Part shown: piece after piece, positions 10,704-19,462 of the stretch
Position numbering within the stretch: the first letter of the stretch is position 1
Layout: every line of letters begins with the position of its first letter
The notes under the pieces: generated by a model
What the model was told of the DNA's origin: nothing
Databases searched by the model: none
What the model saw: only the letters and a program-made list of their open reading frames with translations
Position numbers and translations under genes: made by a program
Assembly (NCBI GenBank): GCA_003235365.1
Contig: QJWJ01000133.1
Span: forward strand, 57,065 to 121,064
Length of the DNA stretch: 64,000 nt
Direction of reading: 5' to 3'
DNA from: Deltaproteobacteria bacterium
GTDB lineage: Bacteria > Myxococcota_A > Polyangia > Polyangiales > Polyangiaceae

Positions 10704-11025
10704 CGGGCCCGGTTCTTCGGGCGTCGTCACGCGCGGGCCTACCGTTCCAACGCCCGCCACGCCAAGGGCAGCTCCTACACCGCCCGCGAGGTGGGACGTC
10801 CGCGCTGATTCGCTCCGGTGCCAGGCCGGGTCAGCTCGACGAAATAGCGCTGTTTCACGCAGCGAGACACCGCCAGCGGATCGCGGTAGGGAAGTCTGAT
10901 CGCATCGACTCGAGCCGCTTTCTAGCTCACTTGCAGGTTTGCCGCATTAGCGGGAATCCGCAGAGGAGCGAACGCGACCAGCCGAGCTGCGCGGCTAGTA
11001 ACCCTGGGTTATACCCCATGACTAC
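10704..11025. other. Intergenic stretch downstream of hemE
   Basis: About 320 bases with no gene that I can support. A short GCCCG/CGGGC hairpin at 10707-10722 just past the hemE stop could be a weak terminator, though no T-tract follows it. The segment before 11026 should hold the promoter of the DUF1592-type operon, but no clear -35/-10 or -24/-12 elements were recognised. Confidence 0.35.
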
Positions 11026-12834
11026 ATGGTCTCGCGCGCTTCATGGTTTGCCGCTTTGTTGGTGCTGGGCTGCTCAGGCGAAATCAACTCGCCCTCGGCG
11101 GGCGATCCCGACGAGCGGCCAGTAGGCACTGACGGCACGGGCAACGACCCCAGCGATCCGAACGACACGCCTCTCCAACCAGGTGATCCGTCGGACCCCA
11201 CGAGTTCACCTGGAACCGGCAGTCCGTCCGGGCCGGGAACCTCGATGGGCACCCCCAACGGGCCGGACTCGATGCCATCGCCCCCTGGTCCAGGGCCGGA
11301 CAGCCCCGGCACCGACCCCGGCGGGGAAGGCTCCTCGGAGTTCCTTCAGCCGCGCATTCGCCGTCTTACCAACGCCGAGCTGAACGCGACATTGCAATCG
11401 TTGATGAACAGCTTCGGCGCATCGGACACCGTGGTTTTCGAACCGCCGACGTTCGTCCCGGACACCCGCCAGTGGGGGTTCTCGCGAAACGCCGCTCAGA
11501 TCGTCGACCCTTTGCTCGCACGCGTCGCTCGCCGCCTCGCCGGTGTGGCCCCCTGCGCGAGCGCCGGCGCAGACAGGGCGTGTGCGGGCACGGCACTTCA
11601 GACGATACTGCCCGTTGCGTATCGAAGAGACGTTTCTGCCGACGAGGTCGACCAATTGCTCACCGTCTTCGATTCCGCGGCGACGGACGGATTCGATGCG
11701 GCGATGGCCCTCGCGCTCAGTGCAGCGCTGCAGTCGGCCTCCTTCGTCTACCACACGGAGCTCGGGGACTCGATGGATGGCGCTTCGGCACAGCTGAACG
11801 CAAGTGAAACGGCAGCTGCGATGGCGTACCTACTCACCGGCGCGCCCCCCGACGAGGCATTGGCCGCCGCGGCGCAGGCGGGTGAACTCGACACGGGCAG
11901 CGGGCGCGAAACCCAGGCGCGTCGTCTGCTCGACATGCCGGGAGCCCGTGCTCAGGTCACTCGGATGGTCAAAGAGTGGCTCGGTATCGACGCCGTCGTC
12001 GACATCGGAAAAGACAAGGCGCAGTTCCCGCAGTACGAGCAGTTGCGCCCTCACATGCTCGCCGAAACGGAAGCGTTCGTGACGGAGGTCGTGTTTTACG
12101 ACGGCGGCAACATCGGGACGTTGCTCGGAGCCGACTACACCGTGGTCGGTTCCGAGATGGCTCAGTTCTACGGCCTGTCTGCCCCCGCTGGAGGCGCCGC
12201 CGACCGCGTCAGTCTCGCAAGCACCACCCGACGCGGCATCTTGAACCAGGCGAGCTTCTTGGCCCGCTACGCGACGGAGATCGATAGCGCACCGGTCAAA
12301 CGCGGCGTGGTCGTGGCAAAGAAGGTCATGTGCGTCGACCCAGGCGACCCCAACAGCTTGAACATCAACGTGGTGCCACCGCAGCCCGACCCCAGCATGA
12401 CGACTCGTGAGCGTTTCAAACAGCACACGGTCGACCCGGTGTGCGCCGGTTGCCACGACGGCATCGACGGGCTCGGCTTCACCTTCGAGGGCTTCGACGC
12501 CGTCGGAGCGCAGCGTGAACGAGATCAAGGCAAGCCGGTCGATACGGCGACGACGTTGGCCAAGGGCTGGGCAGACGTGATCGGACAGGGGGAGTTCGAG
12601 GACAGCGCGGACCTGGCAGACGTTCTGGCCAACAGTGAAGAGGTGAAACGGTGCTTCACGCGCCACCTCGATCGTTTTGCGAACGCCGCGACCAACGAGC
12701 GACTCGAGGACGCTTTCTTGGCGCAATGGGCACAACTCGAAGCAAGCAAGCGAGACAGCATCTTGGAGATCTTGGTGGCCTACGTAACTAGCGATTCCTT
12801 CGTGCAGCGCGTTGCTGCGGGAGCAAACCCATGA
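11026..12834 (+). CDS. DUF1592/DUF1588/DUF1585-family lipoprotein with a c-type haem motif
   Basis: 602 residues. The lipoprotein signal ends in the lipobox LVLGC, followed by a long Pro/Gly/Ser/Asp linker (about 20-100). The folded part follows the domain order of the planctomycete/myxobacterial DUF1595-DUF1592-DUF1588-DUF1585 family: an RRLTNAELN start, the AYRRDVSADEVDQLLTVF segment, AAAMAYLLTG, RRGILNQASFLA, then CAGCHDGIDGLGF. That last motif is a CxxCH haem-binding site at residues 473-477, and a C-terminal helical domain follows. The biochemical role of the family is not known; a surface- or periplasm-anchored cytochrome is implied. The stop overlaps the next start by ATGA, so the two proteins are translationally coupled and probably act together. 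Confidence 0.88.
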   Translation: MVSRASWFAALLVLGCSGEINSPSAGDPDERPVGTDGTGNDPSDPNDTPLQPGDPSDPTSSPGTGSPSGPGTSMGTPNGPDSMPSPPGPGPDSPGTDPGGEGSSEFLQPRIRRLTNAELNATLQSLMNSFGASDTVVFEPPTFVPDTRQWGFSRNAAQIVDPLLARVARRLAGVAPCASAGADRACAGTALQTILPVAYRRDVSADEVDQLLTVFDSAATDGFDAAMALALSAALQSASFVYHTELGDSMDGASAQLNASETAAAMAYLLTGAPPDEALAAAAQAGELDTGSGRETQARRLLDMPGARAQVTRMVKEWLGIDAVVDIGKDKAQFPQYEQLRPHMLAETEAFVTEVVFYDGGNIGTLLGADYTVVGSEMAQFYGLSAPAGGAADRVSLASTTRRGILNQASFLARYATEIDSAPVKRGVVVAKKVMCVDPGDPNSLNINVVPPQPDPSMTTRERFKQHTVDPVCAGCHDGIDGLGFTFEGFDAVGAQRERDQGKPVDTATTLAKGWADVIGQGEFEDSADLADVLANSEEVKRCFTRHLDRFANAATNERLEDAFLAQWAQLEASKRDSILEILVAYVTSDSFVQRVAAGANP

Positions 12835-14276
12835 TCACCCGAATCCAGCACGCTCGGCTGATGCGATCGCGTCGTTCATTTCTGCGAGCCGTCGGGGGCT
12901 CGGCCCTCGCACTACCGTTCTTCCGCTCCCTCGAGTTCTCCGCGGTCCACGCCCAGACGGGCGACATGCCGCTGTCGTTCATCGGCGTGTACTACCCGCA
13001 CGGTGTCTCGTCACCGTTGTTCCAACGCCAAGCCGGCGACACGGAGGATAGTTTCAGCATCACGTTCACGGAGCCGCGCTCCAATGCGCAATGCGTGCTC
13101 GCGCCTTTGGAGGGTTTCGAGGATCGGCTGCTGATCATCGATGGCATCGACTATCTGGCCGGCGCGAACGGTCACGACGCCCCTCGGACAGCCCTGACCG
13201 GCAGCGGCCAAAACGGCAAAGGGCCATCGATCGACCAGTACCTGGCGGTCGAAAAAGGCCTCGGCGATCAAACCGTGTTCGCGAGCATGGTGCTCGGCGT
13301 CGGTACCAACAACACCGACCACACGGACAACGTCTCGTACGCCGCGGGCGGAGCTTCACTGCCCAAAGTGATCGACCCGAGCGAGACGTTCCGCATGGCA
13401 TTCTCGGACGTGGTCGCGCAGAACGATCCCGGGCAAGCCGCGGAGCTCGAGGCCAAGCGCCAGCAGGGCCAAAGCGTGATCGACTTCGTGCGATGGGACA
13501 TCAACCGTTTGCACAGTCGGTTGGCAGCGCCGGAAGCGCAGAAGCTCGACCAGCACTTGGCGAGCTTGCGCGACATCGAGAAACAGCTGGGCGCGTTCGA
13601 GGGCAGCTGCGAGCTTCCAGCTCAGCCAGCTACGTTCGACAAGACCAAACGCTACAACGGCGGCGAGCCGAACTTCGAAGCCATCACGAATCTCCAAATC
13701 GACATGCTCGCGCAGGCCGTCGCCTGCGATCTCACGCGCTTTGCAACACTTTGGTTGGCAGATCTGAGTGCCGGTGCCATCAACGGCACCGACGTCAACC
13801 ATCCGGCGTACTCGAGCTCCGTCGATGTTCACAACGCCGTCGCGCATGCTTATTCCATCGAGCGAGGCCCGGGCAGCTCAGCGGATCCCCAAAGCTGGGT
13901 AACCCTGGGCGTGCAGAACCGATACAGCTACAGCAAGGTCGCCCGCCTGCTCAAACGCCTCGACGAACTCGGTTCGCTCGACAGTTCGCTGGTCATGGCG
14001 GTGACGGACATGGGCGATACGTCGAACCACAGCAGTACGGACGTGCCGGTGGTACTCGCCGGAGGCGCCAACGGCCGACTGCGCATGGGTCGCTACGTCA
14101 GTCTGCAACCCAACTGTCCCCCGGACAACTACTGGTGCGGCGAGCAGGAGAAGGTACTCAAACCAAACAACCAGCTGCTGGTCGGCATCGCGCAGGCCTT
14201 CGGGGTCGAAACCGACTCGTTCGGGGAGCCCACCAACCCGTCTCACGCCAACGGCGTGCTGCCTGAACTGGCCTGA
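12831..14276 (+). CDS. DUF1552-family Tat-exported protein
   Basis: 481 residues. The N-terminus MRSRRSFLRAVGG followed by a hydrophobic stretch and AVHAQ is a twin-arginine signal, implying export in a folded, possibly metal-bound state. The body matches the DUF1552 pattern: FIGVYYPHGV, GIDYLAGANGHD, a central block with ACDLTRFATLWLADLS, and VTDMGDTSNHSSTDVPVVLAGG. Such proteins resemble the alkaline-phosphatase/sulfatase-like DUF1501 group in His and Asp placement, but no activity has been assigned. It starts inside the stop of the DUF1592-family gene (ATGA), an arrangement seen repeatedly for this pair in Myxococcota and Planctomycetes. Confidence 0.88.
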   Translation: MITRIQHARLMRSRRSFLRAVGGSALALPFFRSLEFSAVHAQTGDMPLSFIGVYYPHGVSSPLFQRQAGDTEDSFSITFTEPRSNAQCVLAPLEGFEDRLLIIDGIDYLAGANGHDAPRTALTGSGQNGKGPSIDQYLAVEKGLGDQTVFASMVLGVGTNNTDHTDNVSYAAGGASLPKVIDPSETFRMAFSDVVAQNDPGQAAELEAKRQQGQSVIDFVRWDINRLHSRLAAPEAQKLDQHLASLRDIEKQLGAFEGSCELPAQPATFDKTKRYNGGEPNFEAITNLQIDMLAQAVACDLTRFATLWLADLSAGAINGTDVNHPAYSSSVDVHNAVAHAYSIERGPGSSADPQSWVTLGVQNRYSYSKVARLLKRLDELGSLDSSLVMAVTDMGDTSNHSSTDVPVVLAGGANGRLRMGRYVSLQPNCPPDNYWCGEQEKVLKPNNQLLVGIAQAFGVETDSFGEPTNPSHANGVLPELA

Positions 14277-14301
14277 CGAATCAGCCCAGTCGCGGCGGGC
14301 A

Positions 14302-14337
14302 TCGAGGGCTCAGCGGCGCTTTCGCGCGGACCCTCGA
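14302..14337. terminator. Hairpin between the DUF1552 gene and tRNA-Gln
   Basis: A perfect 7-base inverted repeat (TCGAGGG 14302-14308 with CCCTCGA 14331-14337) encloses an inner GCGC-rich fold. It sits 25 bases past the DUF1552 stop and 10 bases past the 3' end of the minus-strand tRNA, so it could end both transcripts. There is no clear T-tract. Confidence 0.4.
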
Positions 14338-14347
14338 ACTCGAGCTT

Positions 14348-14421
14348 TGGTTCCGGCGCGTGGACTCGAACCACGATTCAGGGATTCAAAGTCCCTTGTC
14401 CTGCCATTAGACGACACCGGA
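14348..14421 (-). tRNA. tRNA-Gln (anticodon UUG)
   Basis: The minus strand folds as a complete 74-base tRNA. The acceptor stem TCCGGTG pairs with CGCCGGA. The D-arm contains TCTAATGGCAGGAC. The anticodon stem AGGGA/TCCCT encloses the loop CTTTGAA with anticodon TTG. The T-arm is CGTGGTTCGAGTCCACG. The discriminator base is A, and the terminal CCA is encoded in the DNA (14348-14350). The U-A first pair and UUG anticodon fit tRNA-Gln reading CAA and CAG. It stands alone, with no other tRNA in the window. Confidence 0.95.
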
Positions 14422-14876
14422 ATGGGGCCGGGACCTTAGCAGACCGCCGCAAAGAATCACTACCTTGCGCTACAAATTGCATGGGGGCCGCGTCCGGGCG
14501 CCTGGCTCGCCGTCTCACGTGGGGCGGAGCTCGACGAGGGTCGAACGCCTCACCACCTTCGGCGACGTCGCCGCTCACACATCGAAGGAACGTGCTCCAA
14601 AAACGCACGACTTGGACGTCCGCCCGGTTCAGTCGCGGACTCTACTCCGCGGAAGGGCTCGCCGCCCCCTGAATCGATCGCACTCGGCGAACGTCGAAAA
14701 GTCTGGTGTCGCATCCCGTCCGTCATTGGTTTCCCAAGCAAGGCGTGCCTTTGAGGACGAGCTGTGTACACTCCACGCCCCCGAGACCACACCGGTCTGC
14801 GCCGCCCCGAACGGCAACCCCCTCGCGTGGCGCCCAATCCAATCGGCGGCGTCTGCTTCCGCCCCAGGAGAGATCC
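14422..14876. other. Intergenic stretch between tRNA-Gln and the Skp-like gene
   Basis: About 455 bases without a gene that I can support. The open frames here are GC-driven and lack ribosome sites or recognisable protein patterns. The segment should contain the tRNA promoter (minus strand) and the promoter of the Skp-like gene. A good ribosome site (AGGAG at 14866-14870) closes the stretch. Confidence 0.35.
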
Positions 14877-15482
14877 ATGAAAACCAATCCACAGCCGTCC
14901 ATCGAGCGGACCGGCGCTCAGCTCCAAGTCTCCAGCAACCCCCAACGGGCCAACCGTCGCTGGTTCTCGAGGCAATCGCTGCTGACGTACGTGTCAGCTG
15001 CCGTGCTCGTGGGGACGATCGGCTTCGGCCTTGCCGGGAGCAAGGAGGCAGAAGCCGGCGAGGCCGCGACCAAGGTTCGAGCGATCGATCTGGATAAAGT
15101 GATTCAGAAGTCGTCGAAGGCCAAAGAGATCACGCGCGAGTTCCAGCGCTTTCAGCAGCAAAAGCAAGATGAGCTGCGCAAGGAACAGGCCGCACTGGAG
15201 CAGGAGCAACGCAAGCTGAGCGCCAGTTCGTCCCAGGCGGAGATCGACGCGTACGGCAAGAAGATGCAGGCCGCCGCGCGCAAGATGCAAGAAGCGGAAC
15301 TCGAAGCGCAGAAGCGCTTTGCCGCAACCCGCGGCAAACTCCTTCAGGCGCTCAAGCCCACCCTCGAGACGTTCGCCCGTGACCACGGCATCGGTTTGCT
15401 GCTCGATTCGAACACGGGCGGCGTCGTCTACGTCGCGCCGGGTTGGGACAGCACCGGTGATCTGCTGCCGCGCATCAAGTGA
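14877..15482 (+). CDS. OmpH/Skp-like periplasmic chaperone
   Basis: 201 residues from the ATG at 14877, which has AGGAG six bases upstream. An N-terminal hydrophobic segment (about 32-50, LLTYVSAAVLVGTIGFGLAG) serves as signal or anchor. The body is the Skp pattern: a short beta-strand (VRAIDLDKVIQKSSKAKEI), a long Gln/Glu/Lys/Arg-rich coiled-coil hairpin (QRFQQQKQDELRKEQAALEQEQRKL and on), and a closing IGLLLDSNTGGVVYVAPGWD strand pair. Skp holds unfolded outer-membrane proteins in the periplasm. The longer-than-usual pre-signal region (about 30 residues) is odd. No bamA or lpxD is adjacent, unlike the common operon. Confidence 0.82.
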   Translation: MKTNPQPSIERTGAQLQVSSNPQRANRRWFSRQSLLTYVSAAVLVGTIGFGLAGSKEAEAGEAATKVRAIDLDKVIQKSSKAKEITREFQRFQQQKQDELRKEQAALEQEQRKLSASSSQAEIDAYGKKMQAAARKMQEAELEAQKRFAATRGKLLQALKPTLETFARDHGIGLLLDSNTGGVVYVAPGWDSTGDLLPRIK

Positions 15483-15500
15483 TGCTCGACGCGTGACGAA

Positions 15501-15524
15501 AGCCCGGCCCGGCGTCGCCGGGCT
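15501..15524. terminator. Hairpin between convergent Skp-like and GlcD-like genes
   Basis: AGCCCGGC (15501-15508) pairs with GCCGGGCT (15517-15524), a strong 8-base GC stem 18 bases past the Skp-like stop. It lies 30 bases before the 3' end of the convergent flavoprotein gene, so it may work in both directions. There is no T-tract. Confidence 0.5.
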
Positions 15525-15554
15525 GTCCACCAAGCCCTGACTTGGCTCTGCTCC

Positions 15555-16988
15555 TCAGCAGGCTCCGTGACCCCCGGCACCGGAGAAGATCTTCCCGGGA
15601 TTGAGCAAGCCGCGCGGGTCGAAGACGCGTTTGAGCTCGCGCTGCAATTGAATGAGCTCCGACGGCTGCTCGAAATGCAGGTACGGAGCCTTGAGCACCC
15701 CGATCCCGTGCTCGCCGGAGAGTGTTCCGCCGAGTTCGACAACGTCACGGAACAGCTGTTCGATGGCCTGGCTCACGGCACCGATCTCGTCGGGCTCGTT
15801 CCACAGGTAATTCACGTGAAGGTTGCCGTCGCCGGCGTGCCCGTAGGTGACGCTCCTGACGTTCAAGGCCTCGGTCGTGCGTCGAACGCGCTCGAGCAGC
15901 TCCCCGATCAGTTGCCGAGGCACGACCACGTCCTCACTGAGCTTGTTCTTTGCCATGCGGCGTACCGCAGGACTCATCTCGCGACGCGCCGCCCAAAGAC
16001 GATCACGCTGGCTGGCATCCGAAGCCGCGAGCACCTCGATCGCCCGCGTCGCTTCGCAGATGTCGCCGATGCGCAACGCGCTACGCTCCACGACATCCGA
16101 GTCACCATCCACTTCGATGAGCAGCAGCGCGTTGGCCTGGTCGTTGATTGGATTGCCCGCAGCGCGAACCGCCGAGAGAGTGCCGCCGTCGAGCAGTTCG
16201 ATGCAACGCGGGACGAGCCCCGCAGCGGTGATTTCCGCGACGCATTTCGTAGCGCCCTGCAAGTCATCGAACAGCGCGAGCAAGGTCATGAGCTCCGGGG
16301 GCTTCGGCACGAGCCGCAGCGTGATGTCGCCGATCAACGCCAGTGTGCCTTCGCTACCCACAATCAGTCCGGTGACGTCGTAACCGGTGACGCCTTTCGT
16401 CGTTCGCCGACCGACGAAGAAGTTCTGACCTCCGATTAACATCGCCTGCAGACCCAGCACGTAGTTTCGGGTGACCCCGTACTTGAACGCGCGCGGACCG
16501 CCTGCGTTGGTCGCGACGTTCCCGCCTATGGTGCACGTCGACAGTGAGTTGGGATCAGGCGGATAGAACAGCCCTTCGGCTTCGACCACCCGCTGCAACT
16601 CGCCGAGCACCAGCCCTGGTTCCACCACGACGGTGTTTTCACGCCGATCGAGGTCCTTGATTCGAGTCATCCCCTCGACCGACAGGACGATACCGCCGGC
16701 GACGGGTACCGCGCCGCCAACGCGCCCGGTGCCGGCAGCACGAGGCGTCAGAGGAACACCGGATTCGTCGGCCACGGCCAGAGCAGCACGAACGTCTTCA
16801 GCAGACTGCGCCAGGACGACGGCGTGCGGCGTCCTAGCCGTCGCCTCCGACTCGTCGTAGCCAAACCGTTCACAGGCCTCGGTGCTGGTGAGTACCTTCG
16901 ACCCGCCGATGCGCTGCGACAACAGCGAAAGCGCCTTGTCGACCGCTGCTCGAGACGGGGTTGGAACGGAAGGTCGAAGTTGAAGCAT
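15555..16988 (-). CDS. glcD: FAD-linked 2-hydroxyacid oxidase/dehydrogenase (GlcD-like)
   Basis: 477 residues of the VAO-type flavoprotein family that oxidises glycolate, D-lactate or D-2-hydroxyglutarate. The FAD-binding domain (about 50-225) has PLTPRAAGTGRVGGAVP and the conserved PPDPNSLSTCTIGGNVATNAGGPRA loop. The substrate domain carries the terminal signatures YGHAGDGNLHVNY (metal/substrate His) and LSGEHGIGVLK. It is soluble with no signal peptide. No glcE or glcF Fe-S partner lies nearby, so it may act alone and pass electrons to an ETF- or cytochrome-type acceptor. The exact substrate among the three acids cannot be decided from sequence. Confidence 0.85.
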   Translation of the reverse strand: MLQLRPSVPTPSRAAVDKALSLLSQRIGGSKVLTSTEACERFGYDESEATARTPHAVVLAQSAEDVRAALAVADESGVPLTPRAAGTGRVGGAVPVAGGIVLSVEGMTRIKDLDRRENTVVVEPGLVLGELQRVVEAEGLFYPPDPNSLSTCTIGGNVATNAGGPRAFKYGVTRNYVLGLQAMLIGGQNFFVGRRTTKGVTGYDVTGLIVGSEGTLALIGDITLRLVPKPPELMTLLALFDDLQGATKCVAEITAAGLVPRCIELLDGGTLSAVRAAGNPINDQANALLLIEVDGDSDVVERSALRIGDICEATRAIEVLAASDASQRDRLWAARREMSPAVRRMAKNKLSEDVVVPRQLIGELLERVRRTTEALNVRSVTYGHAGDGNLHVNYLWNEPDEIGAVSQAIEQLFRDVVELGGTLSGEHGIGVLKAPYLHFEQPSELIQLQRELKRVFDPRGLLNPGKIFSGAGGHGAC

Positions 16989-17025
16989 GACTCGTCAACT
17001 CTAGCATGTCCGGCAGCAGCGCTAT

Positions 17026-17202
17026 TCAGCGCCTACCGCGAAACCCCATCATGTTCTGAATCACCGCTTCGCTTTCCTCGGCTACGGCCTGCCCTGCTCG
17101 AATCTCTTCGGCGCAGTCCTCACACAGCTTCTTGCGCTTGCCATCGACCTTCACCGACACCAGCTCGTCGACCTCTTCACCACATGCTTTGCAGACAGGC
17201 AC
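17026..17202 (-). CDS. Small zinc-ribbon protein
   Basis: 58 residues from the GTG at 17202, which has a strong GGAGGT seven bases upstream; longer in-frame starts lack one. The sequence PVCKACGEEVDELV and KLCEDCAEEI gives two CxxC knuckles about 20 residues apart, a rubredoxin-like zinc ribbon with a short hairpin (SVKVDGKRKK) between them. An acidic helix and a basic C-terminus ending GFRGRR follow. The function is unknown; small ribbons of this kind often bind nucleic acid or another protein. It diverges from the Nramp-like transporter gene across about 110 bases, so shared regulation is possible. Confidence 0.72.
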   Translation of the reverse strand: MPVCKACGEEVDELVSVKVDGKRKKLCEDCAEEIRAGQAVAEESEAVIQNMMGFRGRR

Positions 17203-17301
17203 TCGGGATACCTCCAGCTTCGAAAGTATGGTCAAGTCCGGCTTGCCTGCCAAGCCGAGGGTTTGGATGAGGCGTTGTGAGCGCACCCACGTTGCAATAT
17301 C

Positions 17302-18606
17302 GTGCGCGCCACGATGGACAGACAGCGGCTGGAAGGTGTGTTGAAAGCGTTGGGGCCGGGGCTACTATTTGCAGCCGCAGCGGTTGGCGTTTCGCATCTG
17401 GTGCAATCAACACGAGCTGGCGCGAGTTACGGCCTTTCGATGGTCGGGCTAATCGTTCTCGCCAACCTCACCAAGTACCCTGCGTTCCGCTTCGGCCCCG
17501 AATACGTGGCGGCTACGGGCACGTCGCTGCTCGAGGGGTACCGGCGCCAGGGACGGTGGGCGTTGTGGGTTTACCTGGCCGTGACGCTGGTCACGATGTT
17601 CACGATTCAGGCAGCCGTGACGGTCGTCACGGCCGGTTTGACGATCGCGCTGTTTGGCAAGGCGTCACCGGTCCTGGTTTCGGCGGCGCTGTTGGCGATC
17701 TGCCTGGTGATGCTGAGGTTGGGTGAATTCCGCTGGCTCGACCGAATCACCAAGGTTCTGGTCGCGGTGTTCACCGTCTGCACGTTGATGGCCACTGGCT
17801 TGGCGCTGGGCCGGGTGGATTGGGCCGAAGGGCTACTGCCCGATTTCACCGCGGGAGCAACCGGCGGCGCAGTCTTCAACCCAATCACGGTAGCCTTCGC
17901 CGTGGCGCTCGTGGGCTGGATGCCAGCGCCCATCGATCTTGCCGTTTGGCAGTCGCTGTGGACGCTTGCCCGCCGCAAAGACACGGGGCACTCCGCCACG
18001 TTGGAGCAAGCACGCGTCGACTTCCACATCGGCTACGTCGCCAGCGCGGTTCTCGCCCTCTGTTTCGTAGCCATGGGGGCGGGCGTGATGCACAACTCCG
18101 GTCGGACGTTCTCCGAGTCCGCAGGCAAGTTCGCATCCGAGGTCGTGGGGTTGTACACGGAAACGCTCGGTTCGAGCGCCGGGCTGGTCGTCGGCGTCTG
18201 CGCCCTGGCGGTGATGTTCTCCACGACGCTGACCGTCGTGGACGGCTTCCCACGCGCCTTGACAGCGTTGATTGCGCGCTTCGGCGGCGCGGAGACACCT
18301 CACGAAATGAGCGGCACCGAAGCCGCCCGACGCAACTACTGGATGAGTGCGGTGGTGCTCGCCTTGGGTTCCATCACGATCTTGGGCGTTTTTCTCACGT
18401 CGCTCAAGGCGTTCGTGGATCTGGCAACCACGCTCAGCTTCCTGACCGCACCAGTGTTGTCCGCACTGAACCACCGGGTGATCCACGCACCCGAGGTGGG
18501 CGACGAGTTCCGTCCTGGTCCCGGATTACGCACGTTCAGTCTGGGCTGCATCGCCTTCCACACGCTGTTCGCACTGTTCTACTTGTACACCGCGTACGTG
18601 ATGTGA
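17302..18606 (+). CDS. Nramp-family transporter lacking the canonical metal-binding motifs
   Basis: About 434 residues (GTG at 17302; an ATG at 17314 is an equally good start). It has some eleven hydrophobic segments. The N-terminal block GPGLLFAAAAVGVSH, then RAGASYG, aligns by eye with the first helix of Nramp/MntH metal transporters. However, the metal-coordinating DPGN motif is replaced by GVSH, and the MPH motif of helix 6 reads MPAP. Canonical Mn/Fe coordination is therefore absent, and substrate and mechanism are open: a different cation (compare the Mg-transporting Nramp-related group), another solute, or a sensor role. It diverges from the small zinc-ribbon gene. Inner-membrane location is certain from the helices. 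Confidence 0.82.
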   Translation: MRATMDRQRLEGVLKALGPGLLFAAAAVGVSHLVQSTRAGASYGLSMVGLIVLANLTKYPAFRFGPEYVAATGTSLLEGYRRQGRWALWVYLAVTLVTMFTIQAAVTVVTAGLTIALFGKASPVLVSAALLAICLVMLRLGEFRWLDRITKVLVAVFTVCTLMATGLALGRVDWAEGLLPDFTAGATGGAVFNPITVAFAVALVGWMPAPIDLAVWQSLWTLARRKDTGHSATLEQARVDFHIGYVASAVLALCFVAMGAGVMHNSGRTFSESAGKFASEVVGLYTETLGSSAGLVVGVCALAVMFSTTLTVVDGFPRALTALIARFGGAETPHEMSGTEAARRNYWMSAVVLALGSITILGVFLTSLKAFVDLATTLSFLTAPVLSALNHRVIHAPEVGDEFRPGPGLRTFSLGCIAFHTLFALFYLYTAYVM

Positions 18607-18649
18607 TCGCAGCGCGTCCCCCGTTCGGGCGGCAAACGGCGGAGGTCGC

Positions 18650-19339
18650 TCAAGGCTTGATGATGTGAGTGCCGGGCGGTGGCGAAAACGTGAACGACTC
18701 GTTCTTGAGGGGCTCGTTCACCCGCGCCGAACTGAAGTCGAAGCGGTTGCGATTCTTTTGCGCGTCGATGAGCAACACTCGCCGAACCTGGTAGGTCTTT
18801 CCATCGACGTAGAACAGCAGCTTCTGATACGCTGGCGTCGGATCCTTGGGAGTGCCGAGCAGCACGAAGCCGCTGGGGAATTGCAACTCCTTCGAATCGA
18901 GCAGCTTCATCGAGAACGCGTCGAGCAGGCTGCCGTTGCCCATCAAGAACGACAACGCGGCCGGGTACTGCGTCTTGTCGACCTTCTGCAGATACATCTG
19001 CTTGTTGTCGTGCTCGTAGATCTTGATCTCTTTACCGTCTGAGACGACCACGTTGCCGTTGTTCGTGTACATCCAACGCATCTTGCCGGGCTTGGCAAAC
19101 TTGACGGTCCCCGAGCTGTCTTTGGTGCGGTTGTAGGCGTAGATCGTGTAGCGCTGTTTGAAGTTGGCCACGTAGGTTTTGGCCTGGTCGTAGAAGGCCT
19201 GAACCTTGCGGGCCACCTCGGCAGCCTTGGGATCGGTCGCGGGCGCGACGGGCGCAGCCGGAGCGTCGGCAAGCACCGGAGTGACAGCCAGGTAGGCAGC
19301 CGAAGAGGCGGCGAGCAGGGCAAAGCGGCGTCGGTCCAT
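18650..19339 (-). CDS. lolA: Outer-membrane lipoprotein carrier LolA
   Basis: LolA carries lipoproteins across the periplasm from LolCDE to the outer membrane. It has 229 residues from the ATG at 19339, giving MDRRRFALLAASSAAYLAV with cleavage near VLADA; the RRRF start could direct it to Tat. After an Ala/Pro linker comes the LolA core: VQAFYDQAKTYVANFKQRY, then GTVKFAKPGKMRWMY, VVSDGKEIKIYEHDNKQMY, and a beta-rich half-barrel to the end. Upstream in-frame codons to 19429 lack a signal pattern. The abundant lipoproteins of this organism make an essential Lol pathway likely. Confidence 0.88.
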   Translation of the reverse strand: MDRRRFALLAASSAAYLAVTPVLADAPAAPVAPATDPKAAEVARKVQAFYDQAKTYVANFKQRYTIYAYNRTKDSSGTVKFAKPGKMRWMYTNNGNVVVSDGKEIKIYEHDNKQMYLQKVDKTQYPAALSFLMGNGSLLDAFSMKLLDSKELQFPSGFVLLGTPKDPTPAYQKLLFYVDGKTYQVRRVLLIDAQKNRNRFDFSSARVNEPLKNESFTFSPPPGTHIIKP

Positions 19340-19462
19340 GAGTCTCGTCTTGTTAGATACCGTTGGCGGGCGTGATTGCTTCCTCGTGAGACAATCCCAG
19401 CCCAACGTGGGATTGGTCCATACCCGCATCGCCCAAGGCCGGCAAGCCGGGCACGCGCGCGA

